A DNA stretch of 64,000 nucleotides. Source: Chryseobacterium pennipullorum. Lineage in GTDB: Bacteria; Bacteroidota; Bacteroidia; Flavobacteriales; Weeksellaceae. The notes below the pieces were generated by a model that saw only the letters and a list, made by a program, of their open reading frames with translations, had not been told where the DNA came from and ran no database searches. Where the stretch lies: assembly GCF_003384725.1 (NCBI RefSeq), contig NZ_QNVV01000008.1:62001-126000 (forward strand), written 5' to 3'. The position numbers were made by a program, and so were the translations under genes. Positions 24,433 through 32,855 of this stretch are shown piece by piece; position 1 is the first letter of the stretch, and each line of letters begins with the position of its first letter.

Positions 24433-24921
24433 TTATACCATAAACGGATATTTTTCAGCCAACCCTTCCTGAATGGTATTCAGAGCTTTATAGAATGCTT
24501 TTCGTACAGACTCGGAGATCTCATCGTAATCCTCCAGGCAGGTATCCAGATCACTGATAAGATAAGCCATCTGAAGCCATTGTTCAAATGTAATGTTCAT
24601 AGGTATTAGAGTTTCATCAGCATCGTGATCATAGAAAAAAACGGCCCCTTCCATGTTCAAAAACCAGCGGTCTCCCTGTCCGTTTCCGGCAAAGCACCAG
24701 TACTCCTTCAGCTGGAATTCTTTATTTTCGTTAACTGCTTCAGCCACGCTGTAAAGAAATGTTTCTGAAGAGATCTCCATCGTTTGAATAGAGGCCACCA
24801 GTTTTTTATATTTTTCAGGACAAGGAAAGTCAACCGTCACAGGGAAATTCCGGAAAGTTTTTATTTCCTTTAAAATGCTGGCTTCTATTGTTTCAACCGG
24901 CATGGGTTTAAAAGAAGTCAT
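24433..24921 (-). CDS. SUKH (SMI1/KNR4)-like protein
   Basis: 162 residues. The pattern EYWCFAGNGQGDRWFLNMEGAVFFYDHD, followed by FEQWLQMAYLISDLD, is that of the SMI1/KNR4 fold. In bacteria such proteins are often immunity proteins of polymorphic toxin systems, but many are orphan genes; no toxin, Rhs or T6SS/T9SS effector gene is next to it. No signal peptide, so cytoplasmic. Call the immunity role a possibility only. Confidence 0.75.
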   Translation of the reverse strand: MTSFKPMPVETIEASILKEIKTFRNFPVTVDFPCPEKYKKLVASIQTMEISSETFLYSVAEAVNENKEFQLKEYWCFAGNGQGDRWFLNMEGAVFFYDHDADETLIPMNITFEQWLQMAYLISDLDTCLEDYDEISESVRKAFYKALNTIQEGLAEKYPFMV

Positions 24922-25081
24922 AGCAATGTTTATTCATGGTTATTATTTTCTATTTTCTGTCAATGCGATCAGTCACCGGAGAACAAATTTACAGGATATT
25001 GGTGATCGTTGTAATAGGGGAATTCAGGGATATTACAGTAAACGGATTAAAATTACTTCCTCGTGAGATATCGCTCCAACG

Positions 25082-25690
25082 TTAAAGACCCGTTTCCTTC
25101 ACCAGTACATCAATATCTGTATAAAAAGAATCTTTACTGTAGTCTGCAAGTCCTTTATGATGCAGCCTGATTTTCCCTTTTTTATCCAGCACTACCGTCG
25201 TAGGTAGTGTACCATCATATAGCGTTTTCGGAACTGCGCTTGCAGGACGCAGAAAGGGAATGGTAAATCCTTTTTCTTCCATATATTTCTGACCCAGCAC
25301 AGGATCATCATCAAGGTTAACGGTTATAAAAGCGACATCCGGATGACTCCTGTATTTTTCATAAAATTTCTGGATAGATGGAAATTCGGCACGGCACGGA
25401 GGGCACCATGAAGCCCAGAAGTTGATAAAAACCACTTTCCCTTTCAGATCATACAAATGAACCTTTGTACCTGAAGGGTCTTTTAAAGTAAAATCAGCAT
25501 ACGAAAATATGGCAGTGGCTTCGTCGTCTTTTATTTCTGACCTGGACATACCGGAGTTCAGTACACCTGTTGAGGCCACCTGTCTCATCAGCCATGCTTT
25601 GGCATCCGGGCTGACCAGTAATGTCACAAACACAATAACAAGGATCAGCGTTGACCAGTTGCTGCTGCTCCATTTTTTCACATTTTCCAT
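25082..25690 (-). CDS. TlpA-family thioredoxin-like reductase
   Basis: 202 residues. One N-terminal membrane segment (~12-30) anchors a periplasmic thioredoxin fold. The active site WCPPC (C96, C99) sits in VVFINFWASWCPPCRAEFP, and the cis-Pro region is LPTTVVLDKKGKIRLHHKG. TlpA/ResA proteins reduce disulfides in the periplasm, for example in cytochrome c maturation. No partner DsbD/CcdA gene is close. It is preceded by the terminator of the siderophore operon, so it has its own promoter. Confidence 0.9.
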   Translation of the reverse strand: MENVKKWSSSNWSTLILVIVFVTLLVSPDAKAWLMRQVASTGVLNSGMSRSEIKDDEATAIFSYADFTLKDPSGTKVHLYDLKGKVVFINFWASWCPPCRAEFPSIQKFYEKYRSHPDVAFITVNLDDDPVLGQKYMEEKGFTIPFLRPASAVPKTLYDGTLPTTVVLDKKGKIRLHHKGLADYSKDSFYTDIDVLVKETGL

Positions 25691-25764
25691 AGGTTTCCGG
25701 CAATTCTTTAAGGCAATATAAGATAAATATTTGGATCAAATGCAGAGCCGGGCACGTTCATATC

Positions 25765-25798
25765 AAAAAAGGCCTTTAAATCTTCGGATTTAAAGGCC
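25765..25798 (-). terminator. Terminator of the siderophore-uptake operon
   Basis: GGCCTTTAAATC / GATTTAAAGGCC, a perfect 12-bp stem closed by a TTCG tetraloop, with six T after it on the minus strand. It is 83 bp past the stop of the last ABC gene. Confidence 0.9.
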
Positions 25799-25880
25799 GC
25801 CACTACATCAGGTGATGCTTTTCCAAAGGTAAAGAATCCCCTCCATCCATCTTTAGCATAGTTAAATATAAATTTGTGTT

Positions 25881-27602
25881 TTATTTTACTTTCCAGCCAT
25901 TTGACTGCTGCTGGAGATCCCACATTGTACGGTAGATTCCGTTTTTATGTAAAAGCTCTTTGTGATTTCCTCTTTCTGCAATTTCACCTTCTTTGAGAAC
26001 GAGAATCTGTCCGGCGTTTTGTATGGTAGAAAGCTTATGAGCAATAACAATGACCGTTTTAGACCTTACCAGTTCCTGAATGGCGCGCTGGATGTGGATT
26101 TCATTTTCTGGATCAAGGCTGGCCGTTGCTTCATCCAGCAAAACAATGGGAGCATCTTTCAGCAGAGCCCTGGCAATACTGATCCGCTGTTTCTGGCCTC
26201 CTGAAAGCCTGTTTCCTCCCTCACCTACCCTGGTGTTGATCCCATCCGGCAATTCACTGATAAACTCCAGGCACTGCGCCTGTTCAACAGCACAATATAT
26301 CGCTTTATCGGTAGCCCCGGGATTTCCGATCTTAATATTGTTATAGATGGTATCATCAAAAAGATATACTTCCTGGAAAACTTCACTGATCATGCTGTAA
26401 AAAGTATCCTGATTGATATTTCTGATATCAGTGCCGCCCACGGTAATGCTTCCCTCATCAACATCCCAAAATCTGGCAATCAGCGATGCAACCGTTGTTT
26501 TCCCCGATCCCGAATGTCCCACCAACGCAAGCATTGAATTTTCCGGAACGGTAAAATTAATATGCTGAAGAGTCCTCTTTTCCTGATAGCCGAAATTCAC
26601 ATCCCTGAACCTGATTTCATAATTCAGGGGAAGTTCATTCTTTTCGGTTTCCATAGTAGGTTCCTCCAGCACCCCTATGATCCGGTTCAGGCTTTCATTC
26701 ATATATCTCAGGACCAGATAATCTACCATAACCACTTTTAGCGGATTGTAGAGGTTGTATCCCATAATCAGGAAGGTGATCAGCACCGGTACCGTGACCG
26801 ACTGGTGAAGCAGGAAATACAGTCCCAGAGCTACCATTGAAATAAATCCTATTTCAAATACAATGGCTGCAGTCACAATAAAAGGTCCGGGTACTGCTTC
26901 CAGACGGATACATTCTCTCCGCAGCTTGTCGAACGCATCTTCCAGACTCTTATGCTTCTGCCCTGTTAATCCATAAGACTTGAGGTGGCGGATTCCCTGT
27001 ACATATTCAAGAAACCTGGCTCCCACGGTATTGCGGGCAGCGATCTGCTTTCTTCCCAGACGGCTTACGAAATAATTGGCGATCCTTAAAAAAGGATAGA
27101 TCAATGGTAAAGCCAGCAACAGGCAAAGGGCCAACCTCCAGTCATAGATGAGTAAGAATACGGATAACACAACCGTTCCAAAGGCTGCAGAAGCGAGGTT
27201 CCCGATACTGTGCCCGAATATTCCTTCGAAATTCGCCACATCCTGCAGGACCACCGATGCAATCTCCCCCGGATCTTTCTGTTTGAAGAATCCCAAAGAA
27301 AATTTCTGAATATGGTTTCCCAGCTTAATACGGAGTTTTGTGGAAAGGTCATAGACCAAAAGATTGGACCGCACCATAGAACGGGACGCTACAAAGAATT
27401 GCACCATGAGCATTACCGCCATCAATGCTACCACCGTCCATATTCTTCCCGTATCTGGTCTTTCTGAGAACAGTTCCCAAACCACAATCAGCAAAATCCC
27501 TGACGGCGCAGCAATGAAAAGGCTGTGTATGATTTCCATAAAAGCTACATTCCTGGTATCTTTTGGGTTAAAGGAGGTCACGTATTTCAGGTTCTTTATC
27601 AT
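25881..27602 (-). CDS. ABC half-transporter, exporter fold (IrtB/YbtQ-like)
   Basis: 573 residues. A six-helix membrane domain (~25-310) is followed by an ATPase: Walker A GHSGSGKTT (~362), signature LSGGQKQRISIARALL, Walker B IVLLDEATASLD and the H-loop IAHKLSTI. The two half-transporters of this operon flank a siderophore-interacting reductase, as in IrtA/IrtB and YbtP/YbtQ, which have exporter architecture but import ferric siderophores. So import is the best guess. Its start overlaps the DUF6796 stop by 4 bp (ATGA), showing coupling. The substrate siderophore is unknown. Confidence 0.85.
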   Translation of the reverse strand: MIKNLKYVTSFNPKDTRNVAFMEIIHSLFIAAPSGILLIVVWELFSERPDTGRIWTVVALMAVMLMVQFFVASRSMVRSNLLVYDLSTKLRIKLGNHIQKFSLGFFKQKDPGEIASVVLQDVANFEGIFGHSIGNLASAAFGTVVLSVFLLIYDWRLALCLLLALPLIYPFLRIANYFVSRLGRKQIAARNTVGARFLEYVQGIRHLKSYGLTGQKHKSLEDAFDKLRRECIRLEAVPGPFIVTAAIVFEIGFISMVALGLYFLLHQSVTVPVLITFLIMGYNLYNPLKVVMVDYLVLRYMNESLNRIIGVLEEPTMETEKNELPLNYEIRFRDVNFGYQEKRTLQHINFTVPENSMLALVGHSGSGKTTVASLIARFWDVDEGSITVGGTDIRNINQDTFYSMISEVFQEVYLFDDTIYNNIKIGNPGATDKAIYCAVEQAQCLEFISELPDGINTRVGEGGNRLSGGQKQRISIARALLKDAPIVLLDEATASLDPENEIHIQRAIQELVRSKTVIVIAHKLSTIQNAGQILVLKEGEIAERGNHKELLHKNGIYRTMWDLQQQSNGWKVK

Positions 27603-28342
27603 GCTAAGGTTCTTTTAAGCATTACATATTCTTTCAGCAGCTTCTTTCTGAAGAGGAAAAGCAATGAACTGAAAAATATCAGATATGCAATATTGAATAT
27701 CGCTCCGCCAACCCACCCGGAATAAGGAAGCGGTAAAAAGCCTTTCAACGGAATAATAAGCAAGGTGAGGATAAACGGAGTCACTAAAGCCATCCACCTC
27801 GGAAGCAGGGTTTTATTTAAAAGAATGCATACCGCAAATGAAATCCAGCCGATCGCTAAAACACCTATGGCCGCACCCCATGCGATATTCAGCATTTTCA
27901 TAAAACTTCTTCCTGTTTCCAGAAGATAGGGATGGGAAGCAGCATCTGTGTGATATACCGCTTTATAAATCTCACCCACATAAAAAAATCCTGCATGCCC
28001 CAAAGGAGACAGCACCGCTCCAGCCAGCAGCACCCAATATACAGAGACGGCATACCATTTTTGGGTGTCTTTAAAAAACTGATATACCAGCCATGTCGCA
28101 GGAAGCAGCAAAGGACCTGTAAGTGCCCCTATTAGCGCCCCGAACATCAGTCTGGAAGTAGATCCTTCGAGCATTAAAGTGGCAAATTCCAAATCAGCCT
28201 GCCCGGCGTATGTTTTTGAAAACAACGGATAATCAGCCGGATTGGGATCGAAACCGGCTACAAAAATATCGCCGATTAACCAACATACCGATACCATAAT
28301 GGCCGCTGCAAAAGACCAGTTTATTTTTTTTGAATAGTTCAT
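27599..28342 (-). CDS. DUF6796-like multi-pass membrane protein
   Basis: 247 residues with about seven hydrophobic segments. FVAGFDPNPADYPLFSKTYAG after the first helix and LMFGALIGALTGPLLLPATWLVYQF are the marked stretches. I recognise it as probably DUF6796; its role is not known. It sits inside the operon between the siderophore-interacting protein and the second ABC gene and is translationally coupled to the latter, so a part in siderophore handling or in the transporter is plausible. Not found in the classical Ybt or Irt clusters as I know them. Confidence 0.7.
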   Translation of the reverse strand: MNYSKKINWSFAAAIMVSVCWLIGDIFVAGFDPNPADYPLFSKTYAGQADLEFATLMLEGSTSRLMFGALIGALTGPLLLPATWLVYQFFKDTQKWYAVSVYWVLLAGAVLSPLGHAGFFYVGEIYKAVYHTDAASHPYLLETGRSFMKMLNIAWGAAIGVLAIGWISFAVCILLNKTLLPRWMALVTPFILTLLIIPLKGFLPLPYSGWVGGAIFNIAYLIFFSSLLFLFRKKLLKEYVMLKRTLA

Positions 28343-28421
28343 TTTCTAATAATTATGTGTCATAAATTCGGGTCCTGAATTTACCTTATACAGGACATCA
28401 TTGAGCTGTATTTTATTGTGC

Positions 28422-29234
28422 TTAACTGTTTGCATTTTCCCGGTGTCTGTCCATGGCAGATTTATCTTCGGCCACCCCTGCTTTCCAATAGGAATAAGCA
28501 TACAGCTCTTCCTGTTTCCAGTGTTTTTCTTTTCTTAGGTAGCTCCTGATCTCTTTTACTGTAGAAAATTCTGCAGCCACGTAACCTGAGCGTGATTCTT
28601 CAGGCAGCTGCTGCTGATGTACCGCTTCAGCCAGTTTACTGCCCCGTTGGGGGCGTTTATTGTGAAGCCATATAAAATTGATATCTGCAGCCGTTTCCAG
28701 ATCCTGTTCATCTTCCTTACCATGAACCTCAATGATGCAGGTACCACGGGCGGTATCCGGAAGATCTTCCAGAATGGCAGCCAATACCGGAATTCCTGTT
28801 GCGTCGGCCACCAAAAGATAATTTTCCGCTTTGCCATAAAGTTCAGTTTTTCCATCTTTCATCATGACTCCCAGCACATCGCCTTGTTTGCAGTTTATTG
28901 CCCATGCCGACGCAGGACCTTCATCACCGTGTGCCACAAAATCAATCCATATTTCATTGTTTTCAAGATCAATGCCTCTGTGGGTATAGGTTCTTATGCT
29001 TGGACGGATGTCTTCGGACTGGGGTTTCCATGCCATTTTATCATAATCGAATTCAGGAAAGTGAATGGTATTGATTTCTTTAGGCGGAATCAGGATCTTA
29101 TTATTTACTCCCACTGTGGTATTCGCTATTAAAGGCACATCATCGCCTGTCAGAAAAATTCTTATATAATGCGGAGTTATGTATTCTTTTCTGCTGACAC
29201 TGAGTGCAGCCTGGATGGTTTTAAAATTTTTCAT
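28422..29234 (-). CDS. Siderophore-interacting protein (ferric-siderophore reductase, SIP family)
   Basis: 270 residues from M13 (MKNFKTIQAALSVSRKEYITPHYIR) of the longer frame; the upstream Met at 29270 gives an extension the family lacks. It has the FAD-binding RTYTHRGID motif (RxY(T/S)), the GPASAWA phosphate-binding stretch, and the NAD(P)H half (YLLVADATGIPVLAAILEDLP; SGYVAAEFSTVKEIR) with C-terminal YAYSYWKAGVAED. SIP proteins of the ViuB/YqjH family reduce Fe(III)-siderophores in the cytoplasm to release iron. It lies between the ABC half-transporters, a strong contextual support for iron uptake. Confidence 0.92.
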   Translation of the reverse strand: MKNFKTIQAALSVSRKEYITPHYIRIFLTGDDVPLIANTTVGVNNKILIPPKEINTIHFPEFDYDKMAWKPQSEDIRPSIRTYTHRGIDLENNEIWIDFVAHGDEGPASAWAINCKQGDVLGVMMKDGKTELYGKAENYLLVADATGIPVLAAILEDLPDTARGTCIIEVHGKEDEQDLETAADINFIWLHNKRPQRGSKLAEAVHQQQLPEESRSGYVAAEFSTVKEIRSYLRKEKHWKQEELYAYSYWKAGVAEDKSAMDRHRENANS

Positions 29235-29321
29235 ACTTAAGTTATTATCGGGGAATTCCCCTGTTATCATTTTTTCTTCGCATAGGAGTGATGACGGATC
29301 CCATGACAGTCTTCATTATCG

Positions 29322-31076
29322 TTATATGACAAATTCTTTAGCACGGACATGAGCGTTCCACATTCTCTGATACATTTCACTTTCTTCGAGAAGTTCTTCA
29401 TGGGTACCTTCGCCAATAAGACTTCCTTTGTCAAAGAGCAAAATTTTATCAGCATCGGTAATGGTACTCAACCTATGGGCAATAACCAGCACGGTTTTAT
29501 CCTTAATGAGGCGGCTGAATGCCTGCTGGATCTTATACTCATTTTCAGGATCTGCGAATGCAGTAGCTTCGTCCAGAATAAGGATCGGTGCGTTTTTAAG
29601 AATGGCTCTTGCAAGCTGAAAGCGCTGCTGCTCTCCTCCGCTCAGATGTACTCCCGACTGTCCAAATAAGGTATTGTAACCGTTGGAAAGATTCATGATA
29701 ACCTCATGGATCTGGGCAGCTTTTGCAGCTTCCTCCACTTCTTCCCGGGTTTTATCCATCCCCATTCTTATATTTTCATACATGCTTTGCTGGAACATAA
29801 AACTGTCCTGGAATACAAAGGAAACCATTTCCATCAGCTGTTCCTGAGGGAAGTCCATAATGTTCACACCCCCTATTTTAACCGTTCCTCTACTGGCATC
29901 CCAGAAGCGGGCTAAAAGCTGTCCTACCGTACTTTTACCTGCTCCTGAAGGGCCTACCAGCGCTGTAATGGATTTTTCTCTGATGACAAAGTCAACATTA
30001 TCCAGTACAAGGTTATTCTCATCATACGCAAAGCTCACATTTTCAAATGCTATGCTCAGGTTTTCCGGCTGATGATCTTCATGGTTTTCTTTTAAATATT
30101 GATGATACAAAAGCGCATCAATCTGCTCTACTCCCCGGTTGATCACTGAAATCTGGATTCCCATATTACTCAGCACAAAGAGAGGTTTGATGTAGCCTGT
30201 TCCCAGGATCAGGAACAATAATAAAGTGGCCAGCGTTACCCCATTCCTAAAGTACAAATACAACCCCAACGCCAATACCGGAAGCATGGCATTGCTGATA
30301 AAGCTCATGAATACTGCAAAAGCGGGTGTACTCGACTTTACCCAGTCATTGACAAAGCCATTGAATCTCTTCACTGTATTTCCATATTTGTCAAATGTTT
30401 CTGCAGACTGTCCGAAGATTTTCATCACCGGCATAGCCCTGACATATTCTACAATACCGGCATTCATATCTTCCAATGACTGATGATAGTTTTTCATTAG
30501 TACTTTTGATTTTTTGCCACCAAACATCACGGGGATCCAGATTCCGAGAATAATCAACGGAACAAAACTGATCAGCGCGAGTCTCCAATCCTGAGAAAAA
30601 AGGAAAGCAATTGTCACCACAGGCAGCGCGACCCCTTTTACAAAATCGGGGATCTGGTGGGCTATGAAGTTTTCAATTCTTTCCACATCATCAGACAGTA
30701 TTTTTTTCAGCGCTCCTGAGTTTCTGTTGTTGAGATAGCCCATAGGCAACCTTCCGACTTTGTCTACAATGAACCGTCTGAGCTCAAACAGAATATTGTA
30801 TGCCGCTATATGAGAGAGAATTCCTGAAAAGAAGAATACCACCATACTTGCCACCGCGGCAATCACAGCATATATAATATAGCGCTTTGCCAGACTGAAA
30901 TCCACTGTTTCCAGCGTCAGTTCCCGGATGATGTAAAATACCAGAATATAAGGGACCAGGCTCAGCAGTGCATGGATTACCGCCAGAAAAGCGGAAAGGA
31001 ATAGCATCATCTTTCTTCGTCCTGCGATTTCCAGCAGCCGGGCAATTCCATTTTTTCTTTTCTTGGATTCTTTCAT
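29322..31076 (-). CDS. ABC half-transporter, exporter fold (IrtA/YbtP-like)
   Basis: 584 residues from M22 (MKESKKRKNG) of the longest frame. The upstream Met at 31139 would precede the predicted transcription start at ~31121, so it is excluded. Six membrane helices span ~20-310, then the ATPase: Walker A GPSGAGKSTV (~375), signature LSGGEQQRFQLARAIL, Walker B ILILDEATAFAD (Ala-Phe in place of the usual Ala-Ser), H-loop IAHRLSTI. Probably forms a heterodimer with the product of 25881-27602 to import a ferric siderophore. First gene of the operon, directly below a Fur-like palindrome. Confidence 0.88.
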   Translation of the reverse strand: MKESKKRKNGIARLLEIAGRRKMMLFLSAFLAVIHALLSLVPYILVFYIIRELTLETVDFSLAKRYIIYAVIAAVASMVVFFFSGILSHIAAYNILFELRRFIVDKVGRLPMGYLNNRNSGALKKILSDDVERIENFIAHQIPDFVKGVALPVVTIAFLFSQDWRLALISFVPLIILGIWIPVMFGGKKSKVLMKNYHQSLEDMNAGIVEYVRAMPVMKIFGQSAETFDKYGNTVKRFNGFVNDWVKSSTPAFAVFMSFISNAMLPVLALGLYLYFRNGVTLATLLLFLILGTGYIKPLFVLSNMGIQISVINRGVEQIDALLYHQYLKENHEDHQPENLSIAFENVSFAYDENNLVLDNVDFVIREKSITALVGPSGAGKSTVGQLLARFWDASRGTVKIGGVNIMDFPQEQLMEMVSFVFQDSFMFQQSMYENIRMGMDKTREEVEEAAKAAQIHEVIMNLSNGYNTLFGQSGVHLSGGEQQRFQLARAILKNAPILILDEATAFADPENEYKIQQAFSRLIKDKTVLVIAHRLSTITDADKILLFDKGSLIGEGTHEELLEESEMYQRMWNAHVRAKEFVI

Positions 31077-31098
31077 AAAAAACAACTTAGTTATTAAG

Positions 31099-31118
31099 AA
31101 TGATTCTAAATAATCATT
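31099..31118. promoter_or_regulatory. Fur-box-like palindrome
   Basis: AATGATT-N6-AATCATT, a perfect 7-6-7 inverted repeat of 20 bp, close to the Fur consensus half-site GATAATGAT. It covers the spacer of the plus-strand promoter and the start site of the minus-strand promoter, so one repressor could shut both. Iron control of both the ABC operon and the AraC gene is therefore likely. Confidence 0.7.
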
Positions 31119-31125
31119 ACCTTTG
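31118..31125 (+). promoter_or_regulatory. -7 box for the PchR-type AraC gene
   Basis: TACCTTTG, TAnnTTTG type, reading right. Transcript start ~31132, leaving a leader of about 80 nt to the ATG at 31215. Confidence 0.5.
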
Positions 31126-31127
31126 TG

Positions 31128-31135
31128 CAAAAGTA
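31128..31135 (-). promoter_or_regulatory. -7 box for the siderophore-uptake operon
   Basis: TACTTTTG on the minus strand, TAnnTTTG type. Transcript start ~31121, inside or next to the Fur-like palindrome. Confidence 0.55.
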
Positions 31136-31214
31136 GCACAGACAGTCAGCAGTTTGGGTATGTGAGACGGAATAAAAAGTCCGCAAAAAGGAAATTCTAA
31201 CGAAAGGAAATGAC

Positions 31215-32195
31215 ATGACATTACGATTATACGATGAAAGCTTTGGAAAAATACTGATGGAAAGAAGTTATCCCGATACCTATTATGTAAGTGACGGGGA
31301 CATACAGGAATGTGTCACCCGGCTTGTTCCGCCTTATGGGGACGGGTTTTATCATGAGATCTGTTTCGGGAATGTGCATATAAGCTTTGGAAATATCTCA
31401 TTAACCAACAGGCTCCAGCTGTATTTTGAAAGTGACTTCGATACGGTAGAGATGCATTTTGCCCTTAAAGGAAAAAGTAAAGCCACTTCCGGTAATTTTC
31501 AGAAAACCGTAGCGTTTGACAGCTATCAGCACAACATTATTTATGCTCATAAAATGCAGGGCAAAATGGAGTTTGACGGACCGGATATGCATGTCCTGGA
31601 AATCAATCTGGCTCCGGACTTCTTTAAAAAATTTCTTCCTGACCATTCCGGGTTATTTGAAACATTCAGAAATGCTATAGAAAAGCAGAGCTCATCTCTT
31701 ATTCATCCTGAGCACAACCGCATCAGCCTCGAAATGTACGGGATCCTGAATGACATCATGCACTGCGACAGAAAAGGGACTTTCAAACGGATCTACCTGG
31801 AAGCAAAAGTCACCGAGCTGCTTCTGCTGCAACTGGAACAGCTTTTCGATGATGGGGCCTCAGCATCCTCTCTTGCTAAGAAAGATGAAGAAAAGATCTA
31901 CGCTGTCAGGGATTTTATCCTCAGCAATCTCAATGCTGAACGTTCATTGAATGATCTTGCCCATCAGGTTGGAACCAATGAATTTACCTTAAAGAAAGGA
32001 TTTAAGGAGCTTTTTGGAACTACGGTTTTTGGATTCTGGAATGATACCAAAATGGAGCTGGCGAAAAAAATGCTTCTTGACAGTGACCTGAATATCAGTG
32101 AAATTTCAGATCTTGTTGGATATAAGAATCCACGCCATTTTTCATCAGCATTCAAAAGAAAATACAATATATTGCCCAGCAAAATCGGAAAATAA
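31215..32195 (+). CDS. AraC-family regulator, PchR/YbtA type
   Basis: 326 residues, longer than common AraC proteins and typical of siderophore-responsive ones. The N-terminal part (to ~210) has the all-beta sensor (VEMHFALKGKSKATSGN). The C-terminal HTH pair lies at ~225-325: LNDLAHQVGTNEFTLKKGFKELFG, and ISEISDLVGYKNPRHFSSAFKRKYNILPSKIGK. PchR-type regulators sense the loaded siderophore and activate uptake genes. It is divergent from the uptake operon with 139 bp between start codons and shares its Fur-like site. Confidence 0.9.
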   Translation: MTLRLYDESFGKILMERSYPDTYYVSDGDIQECVTRLVPPYGDGFYHEICFGNVHISFGNISLTNRLQLYFESDFDTVEMHFALKGKSKATSGNFQKTVAFDSYQHNIIYAHKMQGKMEFDGPDMHVLEINLAPDFFKKFLPDHSGLFETFRNAIEKQSSSLIHPEHNRISLEMYGILNDIMHCDRKGTFKRIYLEAKVTELLLLQLEQLFDDGASASSLAKKDEEKIYAVRDFILSNLNAERSLNDLAHQVGTNEFTLKKGFKELFGTTVFGFWNDTKMELAKKMLLDSDLNISEISDLVGYKNPRHFSSAFKRKYNILPSKIGK

Positions 32196-32453
32196 GTTCA
32201 TAAGGATATGGATGCCGCTTCATCAAAGATATTGTCATTGTGTAGCTCTCCTACCCAAAATGGTCTGTACCAGCCTTTGTATTGAGTATACCTAAGTATG
32301 CTATTCAGAAATTGAAAAGAGACCGTATTTTTATAACTTTAAGACTATGTTATTTTAAATTGTAAGCAAAGGAGCCAGTATATGATGTTGTAGTTATCCA
32401 TCTTATTTTTTCTTTCATGCAATATTTTACGCTTTAGCTTGTTTTAGTATTGG
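32196..32453. other. Intergenic region, no gene seen
   Basis: Spacer after the AraC gene. No convincing hairpin with T-run was found for the AraC transcript. Confidence 0.4.
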
Positions 32454-32476
32454 CCCGGAAGAAGAAACCGGGTTTT
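32454..32476 (+). other. Short GC-rich hairpin followed by T-run
   Basis: CCCGG-N9-CCGGG followed by TTTT. It may be a weak terminator for the AraC gene or a structure upstream of the small frame at 32490. Confidence 0.35.
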
Positions 32477-32489
32477 AAAATAAGTCATC

Positions 32490-32585
32490 ATGAAAACGAA
32501 AAAAACATCCCTGAGCCTACTTGTTTCCCTGACCCCATACTCACTCAGTCCTTTCTATGGGCTTCCGACTTATGTTTTGAATTAA
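32490..32585 (+). CDS. Possible small peptide, 31 residues
   Basis: Frame starting MKTKKTSLSLLVSLTPYSL and ending YVLN. The basic start and hydrophobic core resemble a signal sequence. It follows a hairpin with T-run by 14 bases. No family recognised and no sign of a longer ancestral frame beyond the stop. The start context (ATAAGTCATCATG) is unremarkable. This may be chance; I list it because the surrounding 660 bp otherwise contains nothing. Confidence 0.2.
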   Translation: MKTKKTSLSLLVSLTPYSLSPFYGLPTYVLN

Positions 32586-32855
32586 AATGAAAAAAAATGC
32601 GCATAAAAAAGGATAATAATTTATTCTATTACTATTTTACATAAACAAGCAAATAAAATCAATATACAATGCATAATATTATTTTTTATGTAATCATTTC
32701 AGATTATTTTTACTTCCTGTTTTTCCAGAAAAGTCATTTTTAACGGATTTACTTCATAACTAAAGCTTTAGATGTAACTAATCTCCTTTCTATTCAACTA
32801 ATCCAACAAACTGTAACCTATATTAGAAAGCTCTACTACTGTAAAAAATAAACTA
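32586..32855. other. Leader region of the TonB-receptor operon
   Basis: AT-rich (more than 70% by eye). The promoter of the receptor gene must be in here, but I found no exact TAnnTTTG box at a fitting distance. Confidence 0.35.

Noticed and set aside
25708..25923. Minus-strand frame of 71 codons downstream of the ABC gene
   Set aside because: It overlaps the ABC stop region and contains a perfect 12-bp terminator hairpin with T-run; more likely a 3' untranslated region.
31076..31139. Upstream start for the IrtA-like ABC gene
   Set aside because: The Met at 31139 lies upstream of the predicted transcription start and the extension is not typical of the family.
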